Shown one piece after another: positions 8,075-16,699 of a DNA stretch of 64,000 bases. The stretch comes from Pseudomonas chlororaphis subsp. aurantiaca (GTDB lineage Bacteria; Pseudomonadota; Gammaproteobacteria; Pseudomonadales; Pseudomonadaceae), in assembly GCF_013466605.1 (NCBI RefSeq), contig NZ_CP059162.1, positions 3,348,001 through 3,412,000 of the forward strand. The letters are read 5' to 3'. A program made the translations under genes and the position numbers. Position 1 is the stretch's first letter. The number at the start of each line of letters is the position of its first letter. Below the pieces are notes generated by a model. That model ran no database searches, was not told where the DNA came from, and worked only from the letters and a program-made list of their open reading frames with translations.

Positions 8075-9496
8075 TTACTTGCTGGCGACCGTCTCAGGCT
8101 GCCAGCCACCCCCCAGGGCCTTGTAGATGGCGACGATGCCACGGTACAGGTCGACTTCGGCCTGGGCCTGGGAGTCTTCGGCGGCCAGGCGTTCGCGCTG
8201 GGCGTCGAGCAGCACCAGGAAATCGACGGTGCCTTCGCGGTAGCGGATCTGCGCCAGGTCCGCCGCGGCGCGGCTCGACTCGCTCTGGCGAATCAGCGAG
8301 ATCAGCCGTTGCTGGCGCTTGCCGTAATCGCTGAAAGCGTTTTCCGACTCTTCCAGGGCCAGCAGCACTTGCTGCTCGTAGGTCGCCAGGGCGCCGTCGG
8401 CGTCGGCATTGGCGCCGCGCAGACGGGCGCGCACGCTCCCCAGGTCGAAGGCGGCCCAGGTGATGCTCGGGCCCAGGGCCCAGGCATTGGCGGCCGAGGA
8501 GCCGATCTGCGAACCACGCCCGGCGGTGAAGCCGAGGAAACCACTGAGGCTGACCCGGGGGAACAGGTCGGCCTTGGCCACGCCGATCCGCGCGGTGGCG
8601 GCGGCCAGCTGGCGTTCGGCGCTGAGAATGTCCGGACGGCGCTGCAGCAGTTCGCCCGGGTCGCCGATCGGCAGGGCCTTGGCAATCGCCGGCAGCTGCG
8701 CGGGCTTGAGGTCGACGCTGAGCTTGTCCGGACGCTCGCCCAGCAGGGTGGCGATACGGTTGCGCTGGCGCACCTGTTCGGCCTGCAGTTGCGGCACGCT
8801 GGCTTCTACCGCGGCCAGGCGCGCATCGGCGCGGACCACGTCGAGCTGATCGCCGACGCCGGCGTCACGCAGGCTTTCGGTGATCTTGCGCGACTCCTGC
8901 TGGTTGGTCAGGTTGGCCAGGGCGATCTTTTCCCGCAGCTGGGCGCCGCGCAGTTGGCCGTAGGCGTCCACCAGCTCGGCAATCATGGTGACTTGCAGCT
9001 GGTAGAGGTCGGCCTCGGCGGCCTGCTGGTCGGCTTCGCTGGCTTCCAGATTGCGCTGGATGCGGCCGAACAGGTCCAGTTCCCAGGCCATGTCCAGGCC
9101 CAGGTCGTAGCGTTCGCTATTGACCCGGCGAGTGGTCTGGCCGGGGATCTGACCCTTGGCCAGGTCGCTGCTGGCGCGGCTGGTGATGGTCGGCATCGCA
9201 TCGTTGCTGGCGTCGTCGCGAATCGCCCGGGCGGCCCGCAGGCGGGCGAAGGCCACGCGCAACTCACGGTTGCCCTGCAGGGATTGGGTCACCAGCTGGT
9301 TGAGCACCGGGTCGTCGAACTGCTGCCACCAGATGCCTTCGAAACGCGCGCGGTCGAAATTCTTCTGGCCCGCGGCGCCGTCGGTGGCGGCCGTGATATG
9401 GGCCGCCTCGGTAGTCGGGGTCTGGTAGTCCGGGCCGACGGCACAGGCACTCAGGGCCAGTACCAGCAAGCTCGGCAGGAAGACTTTCAGGCTCAT
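8075..9496 (-). CDS. oprN: OprN-type outer-membrane efflux lipoprotein
   Basis: 473 aa. The signal peptide ends in the lipobox LSAC, and CAVGPDYQTP follows, the typical mature start of the OprM/OprN family. Two repeats of the outer-membrane efflux domain form half of a TolC-like barrel and tunnel; GIWWQQFDDPVLNQLV and YREGTVDFLVLLDAQR are family hallmarks. The protein trimerises as the exit duct for MexEF. The start at 9496 overlaps the mexF stop (ATGA) and has GGAGG upstream; the frame is open further upstream inside mexF, which is a shadow. A strong terminator follows. Confidence 0.93.
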   Translation of the reverse strand: MSLKVFLPSLLVLALSACAVGPDYQTPTTEAAHITAATDGAAGQKNFDRARFEGIWWQQFDDPVLNQLVTQSLQGNRELRVAFARLRAARAIRDDASNDAMPTITSRASSDLAKGQIPGQTTRRVNSERYDLGLDMAWELDLFGRIQRNLEASEADQQAAEADLYQLQVTMIAELVDAYGQLRGAQLREKIALANLTNQQESRKITESLRDAGVGDQLDVVRADARLAAVEASVPQLQAEQVRQRNRIATLLGERPDKLSVDLKPAQLPAIAKALPIGDPGELLQRRPDILSAERQLAAATARIGVAKADLFPRVSLSGFLGFTAGRGSQIGSSAANAWALGPSITWAAFDLGSVRARLRGANADADGALATYEQQVLLALEESENAFSDYGKRQQRLISLIRQSESSRAAADLAQIRYREGTVDFLVLLDAQRERLAAEDSQAQAEVDLYRGIVAIYKALGGGWQPETVASK

Positions 9497-12400
9497 TGTT
9501 GCGCCTCCAGTTTCAGGGCACGGGTCGCTTTGCGGGCTTCGCTGCGCTCCACATATTTGCGGATCAGGACGTAGAACACCGGGGTCAGCAGCAGGCCGAA
9601 GAAGGTCACCCCGAGCATCCCGGAGAACACCGCGACACCCATGGCATGCCGCATTTCCGCACCCGCACCGCTGGAGAACACCAGGGGCACCACACCCATG
9701 ATGAAGGCGAACGAGGTCATCAGGATCGGCCGCAGACGCAGACGGCAGGCTTCCAGCACCGCGGCCAGCGGGTCGAGGCCTTCTTCCTGTTTGTCCTTGG
9801 CGAACTCGACGATCAGGATCGCGTTCTTGCACGCCAGGCCCACCAGTACGATCAGGCCGATCTGGGTGAAGATGTTGTTGTCGCCACCGGACAGGATCAC
9901 CCCGGCGATGGCCGACAGCAGGGTCATCGGTACGATCAGGATCACCGCCAGCGGCAGGCTCCAGCTCTCGTATTGCGCGGCCAGTACCAGGAACGCCAGC
10001 AGCACGCAGAGCGGGAAGACGAACAGTGCGGTGTTACCGGCAAGGATCTGCTGGTAGGTCAGCTCGGTCCATTCGTAGGTCATGCCGTTGGGCAGTTCTT
10101 CCTTGAGCAGTTTCTCGATCGCCGCTTCCGCCTGGCCGGAGCTGTAGCCCGGTGCGGCCGCGCCGTTGATTTCCGCGGTGACGAAGCCGTTGTAGTGCAT
10201 CACGCGGTCGGGACCGGCGGTGTCGCTGACCTTGATGAAGGTCGCCAGCGGGATCATCTCGCCCTTGTTGTTGCGCACTTTCAACTGGCCGATCTGCTCG
10301 GCCTCGAGACGGAACTGCTGTTCGGCCTGGACGTTGACCTGGTAGGTACGGCCAAAACGGTTGAAGTCGTTGGCGTACAGCGAGCCCAGGTAGACTTGCA
10401 GGGTGTCGAAGATATCGCTGATGGCCACGCCGTGGGTCTTGGCCTTTTCCCGGTCGATAGCCGCATCGACCTGAGGCACGTTGACCTGATAGCTGGTGAA
10501 CAGCCCGGCCAGTTCCGGCACGCTGCGACTCTTGGCGATGACGTTCTGCACTTCTTTATACAGCTCTTCGTACCCCATGCCGCTGCGGTCCTCGACCTGC
10601 AGGCGGAAGCCGCCAATGGTTCCCAGGCCCTGTACCGGCGGCGGTGGGAAGATCGCCATGTAGGCTTCCTGGATATCGGCGTACTTGCCGTTCAGGGCGC
10701 CGGCGATGGCCCCGGCGGACATGCTCGGGTCCTTGCGCTCGTCGAAAGGCTTGAGGGTCACGAACACGATGCCGTTGTTCGGGCTGTTGGTGAAACCGTT
10801 GATCGACAGGCCGGGGAAGGCCACCGCGCTTTCCACGCCCGGTTGTTTCAGGGCGATATCGGACATGCGCTTGATCACGTCCTCGGTGCGGTCCAGGCTC
10901 GCGGCGTCCGGCAGTTGGGCGAAGGCCACCAGGTATTGCTTGTCCTGGGCCGGGACGAAGCCCATCGGCGTGTGGGCGAAGCCGAACCAGGTCAGCACCA
11001 TCAGGCCCGCGTAGAGGAACAGGGCGATGCCACTGCCACGGATCACCCGGCGCACGGTGCCGACGTAGCCACCGCTTGCGCGGTCGAAGAAGCGGTTGAA
11101 GGGTTTGAACAGCCAGCCGCCCAGCAACCTGTCGAGGAACCTGGAGAAGCCGTCCTTCGGTGCGTGGTGGTCCTTGAGCAAGACCGCGGCCAGGGCCGGC
11201 GACAGGGTCAGGGAGTTGAAGGCCGAGATCACCGTGGAGATCGCGATGGTCAGGGCGAACTGCTTGTAGAACTGTCCGGTCAGGCCGCTGATGAAGGCCG
11301 CCGGCACGAACACCGCGCAGAGCACCAGGGCGGTGGCGATGATCGGCCCGGTCACTTCGCGCATGGCGCGCTTGGTGGCTTCCACCGGGTTCAGCCCGAG
11401 GCCGATATTACGCTCGACGTTTTCCACCACCACGATGGCGTCGTCCACCACGATACCGATGGCCAGCACCAGCCCGAACAGCGACAGGGCGTTGAGCGAG
11501 AAGCCGAACAGGTGCATCACGGCAAAGGTACCGATCAGCGAGACCGGCACCGCCACCAGCGGGATGATCGAGGCGCGCCAGGTCTGCAGGAACAGGATCA
11601 CCACCAGCACCACCAGGATCAGCGCTTCGAACAGGGTATGCACCACGGCCTCGATGGAGCCGCGGACGAAGATGGTCGGGTCGTAGACGATGCTGAAGTC
11701 CATGCCTTGCGGGAAGCTCTGCTTCAGCTCGGCCATCTTGGCCCGCACTTCGTTGGAGATCTCGATGGCGTTGGAGCCAGGGCGCTGGAAGATCGGGATC
11801 GCCACCGCCGGCTGGTTGTTCAGCAGCGAACGCAGGGCGTACTGGTTGGAACCCAGCTCGACCCGGGCGATGTCTTTCAGGCGAGTGATCTCGCCGTTAC
11901 TGCCTGCGCGGATGATGATGTTCTCGAACTCTTCCTCGGTCACCAGGCGACCCTGGGTGTTGACCGACAGCTGGAAGCTGGTGGCGCTCGGCGCGGGCGG
12001 GGCGCCCAGGGTACCGGCGGCGACCTGGCGGTTCTGCTCGCGAATGGCGGTGACCACGTCGGTGGCGGTCAGGTTGCGCGAAGCGGTCTTGTTCGGATCG
12101 AGCCAGACCCGCAGCGAGTAGTCGCCCATGCCGAACAGCTGCACGTCGCCGACACCGCCCAGGCGCGCCAGCTCATCCTTGATGTTGAGGATGGCGTAGT
12201 TGGACAGGTAGAGCATGTCGTAGCGTTTGTCCGGCGAGGTCAAGTGCACGACCATGGTCAGGTCGGGCGACGCCTTGTCCACGGTGATACCGATGCGCGT
12301 CACCTCTTCAGGCAGTTTGGGCTCGGTCCGGGTCACGCGGTTCTGCACCTGCACCTGGGCGTTGTCCAGGTCGGTGCCCAGGGCGAAGGTGATGGTCAGG

Positions 12401-12672
12401 GTGATCTTGCCGTCGGCGGTGGACTGCGAGGACATGTAGAGCATGTTCTCGACCCCGGTGATGGCCTGCTCGAGAGGCGCGGCCACGGTTTCGCCGATGA
12501 CTTTCGGGTTGGCGCCCGGGAAGTTGGCGCGCACCACCACGGTCGGCGGTACCACTTCCGGGTATTCGCTGATGGGCAGCTGGAACAGCGAAATGGAGCC
12601 GGCGATCAGGATCAGCAGCGACAGCACCGCTGCGAAGATCGGCCGTGAAATGAAGAATTGGGAGAAATTCAT
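9493..12672 (-). CDS. mexF: MexF RND multidrug efflux transporter
   Basis: 1059 aa, the normal length of HAE1 RND pumps. MNFSQFFISRPIFAAVLSLL is close to what I recall of P. aeruginosa MexF. Two sets of six transmembrane segments flank two large periplasmic loops; the proton-relay DD pair is in IGIVVDDAIVVVENVERN (segment 4), and GLACKNAILIVEFAKD marks segment 10. It exports drugs such as chloramphenicol, fluoroquinolones and trimethoprim in P. aeruginosa; the natural substrate here is unknown. It lies 15 bases after mexE and overlaps oprN by 4 bases, so all three are one transcript. Confidence 0.96.
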   Translation of the reverse strand: MNFSQFFISRPIFAAVLSLLILIAGSISLFQLPISEYPEVVPPTVVVRANFPGANPKVIGETVAAPLEQAITGVENMLYMSSQSTADGKITLTITFALGTDLDNAQVQVQNRVTRTEPKLPEEVTRIGITVDKASPDLTMVVHLTSPDKRYDMLYLSNYAILNIKDELARLGGVGDVQLFGMGDYSLRVWLDPNKTASRNLTATDVVTAIREQNRQVAAGTLGAPPAPSATSFQLSVNTQGRLVTEEEFENIIIRAGSNGEITRLKDIARVELGSNQYALRSLLNNQPAVAIPIFQRPGSNAIEISNEVRAKMAELKQSFPQGMDFSIVYDPTIFVRGSIEAVVHTLFEALILVVLVVILFLQTWRASIIPLVAVPVSLIGTFAVMHLFGFSLNALSLFGLVLAIGIVVDDAIVVVENVERNIGLGLNPVEATKRAMREVTGPIIATALVLCAVFVPAAFISGLTGQFYKQFALTIAISTVISAFNSLTLSPALAAVLLKDHHAPKDGFSRFLDRLLGGWLFKPFNRFFDRASGGYVGTVRRVIRGSGIALFLYAGLMVLTWFGFAHTPMGFVPAQDKQYLVAFAQLPDAASLDRTEDVIKRMSDIALKQPGVESAVAFPGLSINGFTNSPNNGIVFVTLKPFDERKDPSMSAGAIAGALNGKYADIQEAYMAIFPPPPVQGLGTIGGFRLQVEDRSGMGYEELYKEVQNVIAKSRSVPELAGLFTSYQVNVPQVDAAIDREKAKTHGVAISDIFDTLQVYLGSLYANDFNRFGRTYQVNVQAEQQFRLEAEQIGQLKVRNNKGEMIPLATFIKVSDTAGPDRVMHYNGFVTAEINGAAAPGYSSGQAEAAIEKLLKEELPNGMTYEWTELTYQQILAGNTALFVFPLCVLLAFLVLAAQYESWSLPLAVILIVPMTLLSAIAGVILSGGDNNIFTQIGLIVLVGLACKNAILIVEFAKDKQEEGLDPLAAVLEACRLRLRPILMTSFAFIMGVVPLVFSSGAGAEMRHAMGVAVFSGMLGVTFFGLLLTPVFYVLIRKYVERSEARKATRALKLEAQQ

Positions 12673-12687
12673 CTTGAGTCTTTTCCC

Positions 12688-13944
12688 TTAACCGCGTGGA
12701 GTCGCAGCGCTGGCCAGTTTCGCAGCCGCTTCAGGCGCGCCCTTGGCGGGGGCGACTTGAGGCAGGTTGCTGGCTTCCAGGGCTTGTCGTTGTTGCGCCA
12801 GGGCGGCGAGGGTTTCCTTGCTGGCCATCGGCACTACTTCAGGGCTGACCGGCGCGCCCGGACGGGCTCGCTGCAGACCCTTGACGATGATGGTGTCGTC
12901 CTTGTTCAGGCCGTTACGCACAATGCGCAGGCCTTCGATCTTCGGCCCCAACTCGACGGCGCGGTACGCCGGCTTGTTGTCGGCGTCCATCACCAGCACG
13001 AACTTCTTGCCCAGGTCGGTACCCACCGCTTCGTCGTTGATCAGCACGGCGGAGTAGGTGCCGCTGCCCACCAGCTTCAGGCGTGCATAGAGGCCCGGGG
13101 TGTAGCTGCCGTCGCTGTTGTCGAACACCGCGCGACCGCGGATGGTGCCGGTCTGCGGGTTGACCTGGTTGTCGACGAAGTTCATCTGGCCCAGGTGTGG
13201 GTGGCCTTCTTCATTGGACAGGCCGAGGTAGACCGGGGTGGTCTGGCCACGTTGGCCCTGGCGGGCGAGCTGGGTGTACTTGAGGTACACACGCTCGTCG
13301 GCGTCGAAGTAGGCGTAGACCTTGTCGGTGGAGACCACGCTGGTCAGCGGGGTGACGTCGGCGGTCACCAGGTTGCCGGCGGTGATTTCGGCGCGGCTGA
13401 CGCGGCCGCTGATGGGCGCGCTGACCCGGGTGAAGCTCAGGTTGAGCTTGGCCACGTCCAGTTGCGCCTGGATCGCGTCGACCCCGGCGCGGGCTTCCTG
13501 GGCGGCGCTGGTGCGGGTGTCGGCCAGTTCGGCGGAAATCGCGTTGCTGGTCAGCAGGCGCTGGCCGCGCTGGGCTTCATTGGCACTGCGGGTGGCGGTG
13601 GCGCGGGCTTGTTGCAGTTGGGCTTCCAGGCGGCGTACTTCGGCCTGGAACGGCCGTGGGTCGATCTGGAACAGCAGGTCGCCTTTCTTCACCAGGGCGC
13701 CTTCGGTGAAGGCCACCTGGTCGATCTGGCCAGAAACCCGTGGGCGGATCTGTACGGTTTCAGGCGCCTCGAGGCGCCCGGTGAACTCGTCCCATTCGTT
13801 GACCGGTTGCTCCAGCACCTTGGCCACACTGACTTTGGCGGCGGGCATGTTGGCGGCCGTTTGCGGCGCCTTGCCACAGGCGCTCATCACCAGCACAGCC
13901 AATAATGCGAGAGGGAAGCGTAAGTGTTTGAGTGACTGTTCCAT
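12688..13944 (-). CDS. mexE: MexE periplasmic adaptor lipoprotein
   Basis: 418 aa. The signal peptide has the lipobox MSAC. The adaptor domains follow in order: beta-barrel/lipoyl half (IRPRVSGQIDQVAF), alpha-hairpin (about 100-165), second lipoyl half (FTRVSAPISGRVSR) and the membrane-proximal part. MEQSLKHLRFPLALLAVLV matches the P. aeruginosa MexE start as I recall it. It is the first gene of mexEF-oprN. The upstream region has a nod-box-like palindrome and a hairpin that would cover the ribosome-binding site (separate entries). mexT, normally its upstream neighbour, lies about 42 kb away on the same strand. Confidence 0.95.
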   Translation of the reverse strand: MEQSLKHLRFPLALLAVLVMSACGKAPQTAANMPAAKVSVAKVLEQPVNEWDEFTGRLEAPETVQIRPRVSGQIDQVAFTEGALVKKGDLLFQIDPRPFQAEVRRLEAQLQQARATATRSANEAQRGQRLLTSNAISAELADTRTSAAQEARAGVDAIQAQLDVAKLNLSFTRVSAPISGRVSRAEITAGNLVTADVTPLTSVVSTDKVYAYFDADERVYLKYTQLARQGQRGQTTPVYLGLSNEEGHPHLGQMNFVDNQVNPQTGTIRGRAVFDNSDGSYTPGLYARLKLVGSGTYSAVLINDEAVGTDLGKKFVLVMDADNKPAYRAVELGPKIEGLRIVRNGLNKDDTIIVKGLQRARPGAPVSPEVVPMASKETLAALAQQRQALEASNLPQVAPAKGAPEAAAKLASAATPRG

Positions 13945-13946
13945 GG

Positions 13947-13981
13947 ATCATCCGCCAATGTATTTGAGATGGGCGGATGAT
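13947..13981 (-). promoter_or_regulatory. Leader hairpin covering the mexE ribosome-binding site
   Basis: Perfect 10-bp inverted repeat (ATCATCCGCC/GGCGGATGAT) with a 15-base loop, ending two bases before the mexE ATG. The only Shine-Dalgarno-like bases (GGCGGA) lie in the 3' arm, so in mRNA the hairpin would hide the start site. It could alternatively be a protein-binding operator. Confidence 0.5.
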
Positions 13982-14028
13982 GCTCGGCAGGGGTTGTATC
14001 GCACGAATCGAATGAGCCGAAGGTAACT

Positions 14029-14043
14029 ATCATTCGGAATGAT
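14029..14043 (-). promoter_or_regulatory. Candidate MexT nod box upstream of mexE
   Basis: A perfect palindrome with 7-bp arms (ATCATTC/GAATGAT, one central base). It fits ATC-N9-GAT, the nod-box core bound by NodD-like LysR proteins including MexT, and starts about 85 bases before the mexE ATG. Match to the longer published MexT consensus is only partial. Confidence 0.5.
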
Positions 14044-14202
14044 ATAAGCGCGATGAAAGCTCTCTAGCTTGCACCTTTAGTTAGGGGGCTATCAATTCCT
14101 TAAACGGAATTTCATTGTTTCCGGGATTGCAAGGGTGGGAGGGCGAGCCGCTGATGCTTATCGCGAGCCATTGAATATCGATCGGGTAAGTAATGACTTT
14201 GC

Positions 14203-14862
14203 CTACCAGCTGCCATAGGGAATGCCGTACTTCTCTATGTACCGCTTGGAGTTCTCGGGTAGCGGGTAGTAGTGCCCGTTTGATTTACCCAGGTGCGGCC
14301 CCAGCGGTTCAATCTCAGCTTGCGCACGGGCGACTTTGACCGTGTTGCGGCATTCATCTCTGACCCAGACTTGTACGATGCCACCGGGGGCCAGGCCTAA
14401 ATAGACCGATGCCATATAGCGAGCAGTCTGATGCGGAGTTTCCGGGCAGCGTCGGTTAGTCGAGGTGGTCATGATTTTCCGGGCCTCTTCCGGGATATCC
14501 ACCCATGCCCGATAAGCCTGTGGCTCTACGACCGATTGCCAGCGTACGAAAATGCGCTTGGGCAGGTCGGCGCCAACCACTGACTTACCACTACCTCCAA
14601 CTCCCTTCCCGCCCCATCCTCTGGCCCACTCTTTGTCGTAACCCATATCACCACCTGCAGCGGAGCCGCCGCCAGTGCGAAGGAATAGCTTGCCGTTGAT
14701 ATCTTCAACAGCGCTGTCTTCAACCCAAACTTTCATATAGAACGGCTCACTGAAGCCAAGCTGCCACCAAGGTGCCTTGGGGTCGTTTTCTCCAGATAGC
14801 GGATCGCTGGTCAAGCAACCAGTTAGCAGTAGTGCGCCCAGCAGGGCGATGAACATTCTCAT
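14203..14862 (-). CDS. DUF2931 lipoprotein, likely immunity partner of the adjacent lipase effector
   Basis: 219 aa. The N-terminus MRMFIALLGALLLTGCLT is a lipoprotein signal with lipobox LTGC, so the protein sits in the periplasm on a membrane. The rest looks like DUF2931, with WWQLGF and MKVWVEDSAVEDINGKLF near the start. The ATG at 14862 overlaps the stop of the DUF2235 gene (TAATG), showing translational coupling; a TTG two codons upstream is possible. DUF2931 genes often sit next to type VI lipase effectors. A membrane lipoprotein is the right place to block a periplasmic phospholipase, so an immunity role is inferred, not shown. Confidence 0.72.
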   Translation of the reverse strand: MRMFIALLGALLLTGCLTSDPLSGENDPKAPWWQLGFSEPFYMKVWVEDSAVEDINGKLFLRTGGGSAAGGDMGYDKEWARGWGGKGVGGSGKSVVGADLPKRIFVRWQSVVEPQAYRAWVDIPEEARKIMTTSTNRRCPETPHQTARYMASVYLGLAPGGIVQVWVRDECRNTVKVARAQAEIEPLGPHLGKSNGHYYPLPENSKRYIEKYGIPYGSW

Positions 14863-16439
14863 TACCAAAGCGTCCAGTCAGGTACGTGAGGGTGTTGCAC
14901 ACGCACAGCATCCACCGTGGGGGCATTGATATAGACGACTTTAAGGCTGCCGCCATCCTGTTTGCCAAACGGGTGGTTCCAGTGGGCCGAGAGATGGATA
15001 TAACGCAGCTTGAGCATGGTCTCTTCGGCTGGAGTCGTACTGTAGTCACCGGCGACAAATCTGTCACAAAGGGCTTGCAGCTCTTGCGGGATGGCGTAGT
15101 CCAGATCCTGTTCGTCGATGGCGTTGAAGCGCACACCATTCTCCCTGGCCAGTTCATACATGACGCGTAGATACACCCTCGATAGCCTGTTGCTCATAGG
15201 GCGCTTGAGTTGCAGGCCGGCATATATCCGTTCTTTTCGTGAGCCGAGGCGGTCCTTTGGATCTTGCGGCAGAACCATCGGCTCCGGTGTGATGATTTCC
15301 AGCCATTGTGCGGGCCAACCCTCGGCCAGCCAGCGTTTTCTTGTCTGGGCAGCTTCCCGGTAAATCGAGGTCTGGGTCACGTCAGTATTGATCGGCACTT
15401 CCAGCGCCTGCATCGAACTGACCAGTACACACTCCTGCACCTCATCCAGATAACCGCCGCCGATATCCGAATGTGCGCCAGGTAGGGGGATCTCCACATG
15501 ATCGGGTTTGACCTGGCTCAGGGAAAAGTTGGCCCGGTACTCGTCGCGGGCGACCAGTTGGACTACTGAGTGAAAATAGCGACGATCGAGGTGCAGCTTG
15601 ATACCTGGGGCAATGGCGCTGCGCACGTTGCCCAGATTGCTCAAGCCAGCAACTGACGGCACAGTGTCGAAAAGACCAATAAAACCCATGTCGACATCGT
15701 GGCCGTACTGTCGATTGAAGTTAGGGCTGAAGGCCTTGGAGTGGTCGTGCAGAATCAGTTCGAGTGGCCCGAGCCAGCGCACAACTTCATTGGCAAAATG
15801 CCGGGCCGCTGCCGCGCCTCGGCTAAAGCCAAAAGTATCGAAGATCAGTGACGTGATCTCGCCTTCGGGATTCTCTGTGTGGATATCGTTGATATGTTCG
15901 TTGATCTCACGGAAAGCCCTTTGCACACATCCCAATATTCCGGTGTCACCACGCCCTGTACCTGAGGTGATCAGGCTGTCTTTTTCACCCGTCTGTGTGC
16001 CGATACCCTCGACATAGATTGAACGAAAAGCACGCTTTTGCAGTTCTCTACCCTCGATTTCCCGGCTGGAATAGTACAAATCACTCAACCGCTTAACATT
16101 GCTCACATCATTCCCATAACTGCTCTGCGGATCCTTCATATACGGCTTGCAACTGCCATCGATATCCCTGGCATCGATAGGGTGTTGGGCCCCACAAAGC
16201 TGCCCCATGGCCGAGTTGCTGGCGTTGTTGCCGGTACCGTCTAAAAACACGCCGATGCGCAGCGCCACCTGGACCTTTTCCGGCGCTGGCGCAGGTTCCT
16301 TGGCGTATTTCTCATATTGGGCCCAGAGTTGTTCGCCGTAGCTGGGTGGGGCGGTTTCGGCGGCGCGTTCGGCAGGGCGCTGGTTGGGGGTGGCGGGCCG
16401 TAGAAGATTGGGCATTGGCCCGGGTCCGTTGCTGGCCAT
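14862..16439 (-). CDS. DUF2235 lipase, probable type VI secretion effector (Tle1-like)
   Basis: 525 aa. Residues 1-60 are proline-rich and unstructured. The alpha/beta-hydrolase part starts with RIGVFLDGTGNN near 62 and has the GxSxG nucleophile in FGFSRGAAAARHFANEV near residue 205. It also has MGFIGLFDTVPSVAGL and a PGAHSDIGGGY motif near 320 that carries the other catalytic residues of DUF2235/Tle1 phospholipases. There is no signal peptide, as expected for a type VI cargo. AGGA lies 7 bases before the ATG. No vgrG, PAAR or Hcp gene is adjacent; the only vgrG trace is a pseudogene at 55.2-55.6 kb. Delivery must come from a VgrG elsewhere. Confidence 0.82.
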   Translation of the reverse strand: MASNGPGPMPNLLRPATPNQRPAERAAETAPPSYGEQLWAQYEKYAKEPAPAPEKVQVALRIGVFLDGTGNNASNSAMGQLCGAQHPIDARDIDGSCKPYMKDPQSSYGNDVSNVKRLSDLYYSSREIEGRELQKRAFRSIYVEGIGTQTGEKDSLITSGTGRGDTGILGCVQRAFREINEHINDIHTENPEGEITSLIFDTFGFSRGAAAARHFANEVVRWLGPLELILHDHSKAFSPNFNRQYGHDVDMGFIGLFDTVPSVAGLSNLGNVRSAIAPGIKLHLDRRYFHSVVQLVARDEYRANFSLSQVKPDHVEIPLPGAHSDIGGGYLDEVQECVLVSSMQALEVPINTDVTQTSIYREAAQTRKRWLAEGWPAQWLEIITPEPMVLPQDPKDRLGSRKERIYAGLQLKRPMSNRLSRVYLRVMYELARENGVRFNAIDEQDLDYAIPQELQALCDRFVAGDYSTTPAEETMLKLRYIHLSAHWNHPFGKQDGGSLKVVYINAPTVDAVRVQHPHVPDWTLW

Positions 16440-16577
16440 GGCGGGTCCTGGTTCGGGCGAAAGGGTCGCTGGAAACCGTACCGGGAATGGCGGGGCAAGG
16501 ATTTAGGAGGATTCTGCAAGGGGCTGAGCAGGGGCTGATTCTGTTGTAGGGCTGATGCACAGGATCCCTAGATAGCC

Positions 16578-16679
16578 AGAGAGTTTTTTACTCTCTAGCA
16601 ACCACAAAAATCATAATTTCGGCATTTTCCGCCTTCTCCCAGAATGCGTCCTACACCTCCCACGGCTGCCTACGTGGGA
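16578..16679. promoter_or_regulatory. Intergenic region with two small inverted repeats
   Basis: Between the divergent lipase and monooxygenase genes (16440-16699). AGAGAGT/ACTCTCT with a T5 loop lies at 16578-16596 and TCCCACG/CGTGGGA at 16658-16679. The second ends 20 bases before the monooxygenase ATG and may be an operator for the amine operon. No certain promoter was identified. Confidence 0.35.
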
Positions 16680-16699
16680 TCACTCAACAGGGCGCAGAC

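Noticed and set aside
9496..12648. A 1,050-codon open frame on the plus strand opposite mexF
   Set aside because: Composition (His, Gln, Gly and Arg rich, no domain) is that of an antisense shadow of a GC-rich gene; mexF is certain.
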